From Acorus gramineus (taxonomy: Eukaryota > Streptophyta > Magnoliopsida > Acorales > Acoraceae): DNA of 64,000 bases. The DNA is taken from the NCBI GenBank assembly GCA_030737835.1, contig CM060850.1, positions 30,855,716 through 30,919,715 on the forward strand, given 5' to 3'. The position numbers and the translations under genes were made by a program. Of the stretch, positions 59,887-64,000 are shown one piece after another. The notes under the pieces are model-generated. The model was not told the DNA's origin, did not search any database, and saw only the letters and a list, made by a program, of their open reading frames with translations. Positions within the stretch are counted from its first letter, which is position 1, and each line of letters starts with the position of its first letter.

Positions 59887-61893
59887 ATGGTAGCAATATT
59901 GGGTACTGATGCTTTCAGTGCATTGCCGCAGCCGTCGAATCCCCGGTTGAGGCTACGGCGAGGAATCTCAATGAGGGTTTTGGGAGCGCAAACAGTCACA
60001 ACGATTCGTCGTGCTGTCATCCTTCCAGTTAATCTTGCTTACTCATCTCCTTCTTCTACCTTTTTTTTTTTTTTTTTTCCATTAAAGAATTTTGTTTTTA
60101 ATATAAAAAAGGGTGGTGTTTAATTGACAGGGTTTGGGGAACAATTCGAAGGACTATTTGGGGATGGTTGGGTGTTTAGAAAGGCAGGGCGTGGCAGCGG
60201 TGACTCCGAAGGTATCAAGGCTTGATTGGTTTAGGAATGCCGCCGGTTTGTTGGACGGCAACTACTGGAAGGGTACTCTCAGTCCTAAACCTGTTTGCGA
60301 CTGGTATTCTTTTTCCACCGTTTCCCTTTCTTTTACTTCTTCTCCATTTTTTCACTTTTCATCCTCCCTAGGTACCTGGAGAGAGTGGATGAGGCCGTTC
60401 AACAAGCCAAGCTACTCGCCCAAGGTTTTCCGTTCATACTTCAATCACTCCCCACAAATCCCTTCCTTTTTTTTATCTTCTTCTTCTTATTCTCGTCTCC
60501 CCCTTCCTCTCTCTCTCTCTCTCTCACACACACATTTACATATTAGAAATTGCCTGGTTTATAATTATTTTGACTATCCAGATGATGATAATTCGTATGT
60601 TGCATTGGTTTATTTTATTTTGATTGTATCTTCAAAATGTGTTTGTAGGTGGGAGTGTATCGTTGATCGGACATTCCATTGGTGGATGGTTGGGTCGCCT
60701 CTACATGGAAGAATTTGGAACTTCCGACGTCTCTTTGCTGCTCACTCTGGGAACTCCTCACCTGTATGATTCTTTCCCTTATAGGGGAATTTGTATCATA
60801 GCACCAGTCTGATGTTTTATAAAAATATCTGGCTTTTCTTTCCTCTTCTTCTTTTAGCATGCATGGAATTTCTTGGAGTCTCCTTTGTTAATTGCTTGAT
60901 CATCCACTCCTGCAATGAAATTCATTATTTGATTTATATTTTTTTCTAAGTCTCTGACCGTGGACCATGTTTCTTTCAGGTCTCCCCCAAAGGGGGTGCC
61001 AGGTGTTATTGATCAAACTCGTGGCCTGTTGGATTATGTTGAGAGACATTGTTCACCAGCTGTGTACACACCGGAGTTGAAATATGTGTGTGTTGCGGGG
61101 AGGTAATACACAAGCTCATATCTTCTTCATACAGGTGCACAGATATATTCATGTCATCAAGTTTACCCCGCGACCTATTTGAAAGCCTCGATTCTGATTT
61201 TAGTGTTCCCACAGCGTACAACTGATTATGAAATTGATGTAATCTTTGACACGCAGTGGAATTTTTTTCCAGGTTCATCCATGGGTCTCCCTTATTCGGA
61301 AAGCCTGATGCGAGCTACAAATCCACAGCTCGTGTTGGTAACCAGGACATGTCAAATGCAGTTGTTATAAACAGTATCACTGAAAGCGTGCCAGTGCCCA
61401 CCCTACGTTCCCGCTTTATTGGCCAAAGTTACAAACAGGTGAAAAACTGATACCATTTCTCTTGACAAGTCTGGCATATGTTTCTATAGTTATGGCTTAA
61501 ATGAATCACAAATAAAATATTTCATATAACTGAATGAGGAATGATGTCAGATCCAAAATTAGGCATTAGGAAGTAGCATAGTAGAGAGGCTGAGAGACAT
61601 ACACCACTGTGCCACATATAAAAAACAAATTGGGAGGGCTGTTTTTCAGTCAGATGACTTGCAAGATTGTTGGGAACCTAAATGACAAACCTAGTGACAA
61701 TTGACAGGTCTGTGGGAGGGCTGATGTATGGGGTGATGGGGTGGTCCCTGAAATTTCAGCTCATCTTGAAGGTGCACTCAACATCAGCTTGGAGGGAGTC
61801 TATCATTCTCCTACTGGTTCAGATGATGTGCTGAGACCTTGGTATGGATCACCTGCTGTTGTGGATAAATGGGTTCATCACCTTCTAAGCTGA
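59887..61893 (+). CDS. Alpha/beta-hydrolase (PGAP1/lipase-like fold), 7 exons
   Basis: Exons 59887-60027, 60131-60303, 60372-60424, 60649-60763, 60980-61102, 61273-61438 and 61708-61893 join in phase to 318 residues. The first 40 residues are Arg/Ser/Thr-rich and could be a plastid transit peptide. An oxyanion-loop-like VILPGLGNN (44-52) opens the fold. The nucleophile elbow GHSIGG places the catalytic Ser at about 132. The fold continues LLTLGTPH, and the likely acid and histidine are D267 in WGDGVVP and H290 in VYHSP. All three triad positions are present, so it should be an active serine hydrolase, esterase or lipase class. The true substrate is unknown. It converges on the ABCG gene downstream. 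Confidence 0.85.
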
Positions 61894-62508
61894 GAGCCAG
61901 TCTCTGCCTATTGGAAGTAAAACTAGTAAAGTCAAGGATGGGTAAGAGAGTTTAGATTCCTGTTATTTTGTATATTCAACTGTTATGGCATCTGGAATGT
62001 AGTTGGTTCTCCATCAAACACACAGTTGAATTGTCTTGTTTTGTTCCAAATTTTCCAATGGACAAATCAAGTTATTCTTTGGATTTCAAACCTTGAATGT
62101 GGTAAAAGCATGATGTTGGGTTCTCGGTTCCACGGGCAACCAGCCTTCTAGTTTCAAGCATCAGTTGGGTGCCACAAGCTTATAATCCCAGGTTTTCCTT
62201 TTACTTCATGAGCCAAAAGATTTCGGAATTGACTTGGCGTGTTCTCTTGTTATGTATCATCCAGTTGATCCGACAACACCCCATGAATATTAAGCCATCG
62301 TTAATTGTGGACATATGGTAATATATCTTACCTTGTGTAACATTACATCCTTTTTTATCTGTAGCTGATTGGGGGGTTTGCCATAATTGCTGTGACAGAC
62401 AGTTCCCCTGCAATGTAGTAGTTGTCATGCTATATCAAAAAAATTGTGTAGCGTTGTGACATGCATTATTATGACACAATGAGGTAAATGTGTTCAATAT
62501 GAGGTGCA

Positions 62509-62586
62509 AAACTTTGGTTGATATGATTATATCAATCTTTCTCAGGTAAACTTTGGTTGATATGATTATGTCAATCTTTCTCAGGT
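62509..62586 (+). repeat. 39 bp tandem duplication
   Basis: The unit starting AAACTTTGGTTGATATGATT occurs at 62509-62547 and 62548-62586 with one mismatch (ATATC against ATGTC). Confidence 0.9.
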
Positions 62587-62831
62587 CCAGATTGCAATCA
62601 TCCCAAAGAGGTATGCTTTTGGAAATTCAACAAGTGGGTAGTCCCACATGTCAATATATCTAGGGACAAATAAAAAGGTTCTCAAAACTTCATCATCAAC
62701 CCAATAGAATGCTTGTTTTGTCTGTTTGTATCAAGGAAGATGAAAATTCATCCATCAACAACTACTCATCATCATTACCCCCCTTAATTTCTTTGGGCCT
62801 AAACGATTAATGTTAATTATTACGGACGTAC

Positions 62832-62860
62832 TCATCATCATCATCATCATCATCATCATA
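62832..62860 (+). repeat. (CAT)n microsatellite
   Basis: About nine CAT/TCA units about 50 bp beyond the ABCG stop codon. Confidence 0.85.
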
Positions 62861-62908
62861 GAAAAGAAAAGAAGAAGGTATTCCGGATTCCATCTGAAGT
62901 AGCTACGT

Positions 62909-63559
62909 TCACCTGACATGCAATCTGTGTAATGCGAGGTAAGCCAGGAGTCGGTAGGCGACGAGCATGAGCGCCATGATGCACACATCGATCCATAAGT
63001 TGGTCAACCCTACTGACTTGATGGGCGGAAAGTCGGCCACCCTACAGTGCCTCCCGGTGTCGCAGTTGTAGTAATCATCCTCATTGAATTGAACCCCCAG
63101 GAGGAGCTTGTAGCAGTAGTAGCTATAGCTTAGGTACTTGAGCCAGAGTATGAAAGGGGGGATCTGTTGCACGTAGTACCCACCAGCGATGAGGAAGACC
63201 AGGGTGGTGACGGAGGCCAGTGTTGTGGCTTGCTTCACATCCATGAGGATTGCACCGATGGCCAGGCCAAGGCTCTGGGATACCAGTACATTGAAAAGGA
63301 CTATAAGGAGGGAGAGTGTGAAGGCGGAGGGGTCCGGCTTTAGGCCTCCCATCCAATATATGATGATAACGAACGCCGTCGGGAGGGCCAGCTCCATGGG
63401 AAGATCCCCGATTGTGCGTGCCAGGAAGTAGGACGAGAGGCGGTACATCCCCGAGGACCTCTCCTTGATCAGCATGGCTCGCTCCTGTGGGAATGTGAAC
63501 ACAGCGTTGTACAAAGGGAAGAATCCCCAGAAGACCGAGAAGAAGAACATCAATGCGAT
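62909..63559 (-). CDS. ABC transporter G family half transporter, last exon (partial gene)
   Basis: The last exon, minus strand, from an acceptor at 63560-63561 to TGA at 62909-62911, encodes 216 residues. It shows ABC2-type membrane signatures of plant WBC/ABCG half transporters: FFPLYNAVFTFPQERAML, KERSSGMYRLSSYFLART, GDLPMELALPT, SQSLGLAIGA, then LIAGGYYVQQIPPF, YCYKLLLGVQF and the terminal AYRLLAYLALHRL. About five membrane helices are present. The extracellular loop with CDTGRHC carries the pair of cysteines typical of the family. The nucleotide-binding domain and first helices lie beyond the right edge of the window. It most resembles the ABCG14/ABCG21/ABCG9 type; substrate cannot be assigned. 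Confidence 0.9.
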   Translation of the reverse strand: MALMFFFSVFWGFFPLYNAVFTFPQERAMLIKERSSGMYRLSSYFLARTIGDLPMELALPTAFVIIIYWMGGLKPDPSAFTLSLLIVLFNVLVSQSLGLAIGAILMDVKQATTLASVTTLVFLIAGGYYVQQIPPFILWLKYLSYSYYCYKLLLGVQFNEDDYYNCDTGRHCRVADFPPIKSVGLTNLWIDVCIMALMLVAYRLLAYLALHRLHVR

Positions 63560-63627
63560 CTGCCCGGATAAAATAAACCTCTGTTAGTTCCTCAATTTTC
63601 ACATTAGACCCTTGCTCATCAAGATTT

Positions 63628-63836
63628 TTTTTGTTTTTTTTGAATATGATAGACTAAAGCTATCCAAAATAAATTCATTAAATAACTTTGAGCTGAATGT
63701 GATTCACGAAAGTGAAAAACAAAAATAACAAAGGTAAGAAATAAAGGAAACTCTAGAAATTGACGAGATGAAAGAAAAATACATCTCACCAATCCCGAGG
63801 CCCATCAACAGCTCTCATGCTGTGATGCTAATGCCA
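63628..63836 (-). mobile_element. 5'-truncated LINE 3' end in ABCG intron, perfect 16 bp duplication
   Basis: TTGCTCATCAAGATTT occurs identically at 63612-63627 and 63837-63852. Between them a 209 bp insert has a T-rich left end, which is a poly-A tail on the minus strand. Minus-strand sequence includes AATGAATTTATTTTGGATAG near the tail, as in plant LINE 3' regions. Sense to the transporter. Confidence 0.7.
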
Positions 63837-64000
63837 TTGCTCATCAAGATTTATAAAATAAATAATGCACGTTTCTCCATTTATTTTTATTTTGAAGTTT
63901 TAAAATAAAGAGAGTGGAAGTTATTTTCAGTTAATGACACATATCAGTATTCTATTAAATGCCTCGCATATAAGATTTGTACTTTCGACGAATAGCAAGT

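Larger units (their letters stand above)
61894..62908. other. Convergent gap between hydrolase and ABCG genes
   Basis: Presumably contains both 3' UTRs. Holds a 39 bp tandem duplication at 62509-62586 and a (CAT)n run at about 62832-62860, the latter within the probable 3' UTR of the transporter. No gene. Confidence 0.55.

Noticed and set aside
1..64000. CRISPR array, phage or bacterial operon
   Set aside because: No regularly spaced repeats with unique spacers and no prokaryotic gene structure; all supported genes are spliced or typical plant genes.

Overview
This is nuclear DNA from a flowering plant. The evidence is many GT-AG introns, AT-rich introns and intergenic DNA, poly-A-tailed retroposons and MITEs, and plant-restricted families (SAWADEE homeodomain, DUF1218, IDA-like peptide, FAR1/FRS, SKIP31-type F-box, ABCG half transporter). 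I cannot name the species. All exon models were built by hand from reading frame, splice dinucleotides and remembered family sequences.

Layout. 502-7191 (+): SHH2-like chromatin reader, 9 coding exons. 8537-10098 (+): decayed fatty alcohol oxidase pseudogene followed by a poly-A tract. 11587-12372 (+): DUF1218 membrane protein. 12373-16100: no gene, two TIR-element copies. 17097-24313 (+): nuclear DNA topoisomerase I, 14 coding exons and a leader intron. 28420-28713 (+): IDA-like secreted peptide. 32292-38265 (-): organelle-targeted BolA-like protein whose 5.2 kb second intron is full of insertions. 39325-40404 (-): single-exon membrane-anchored non-RD kinase. 42873-45116 and 50549-52942 (+): two FAR1-related sequence (FRS) genes in tandem, one with a single and one with a double FAR1 DNA-binding domain. 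54283-57578 (+): SKIP31-like F-box protein. 59887-61893 (+): alpha/beta hydrolase with a GHSIGG nucleophile elbow. 62909 to beyond 63559 (-): 3' end of an ABCG half transporter, cut by the window edge.

The genes do not form a pathway; they are ordinary independent plant genes. No CRISPR array, prokaryotic operon or new gene system is visible. The most informative non-genic content is a set of mobile-element insertions, several with readable target-site duplications: a tRNA-type SINE at 27123-27318, a 92 bp SINE-like insert at 37133-37224, LINE 3' ends at 1175-1504 and 63628-63836, a foldback Mutator-type element with 9 bp duplication at 58994-59750, and a Tourist-type MITE at 56848-57322.

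The points most worth following are the paired FRS genes (domesticated Mutator-type transposases) that differ in DNA-binding-domain number and in one catalytic acid, the repeated acidic-PLS motif in the topoisomerase tail, the IDA-like peptide, and the recent 216 bp tandem duplication behind the first FRS gene.
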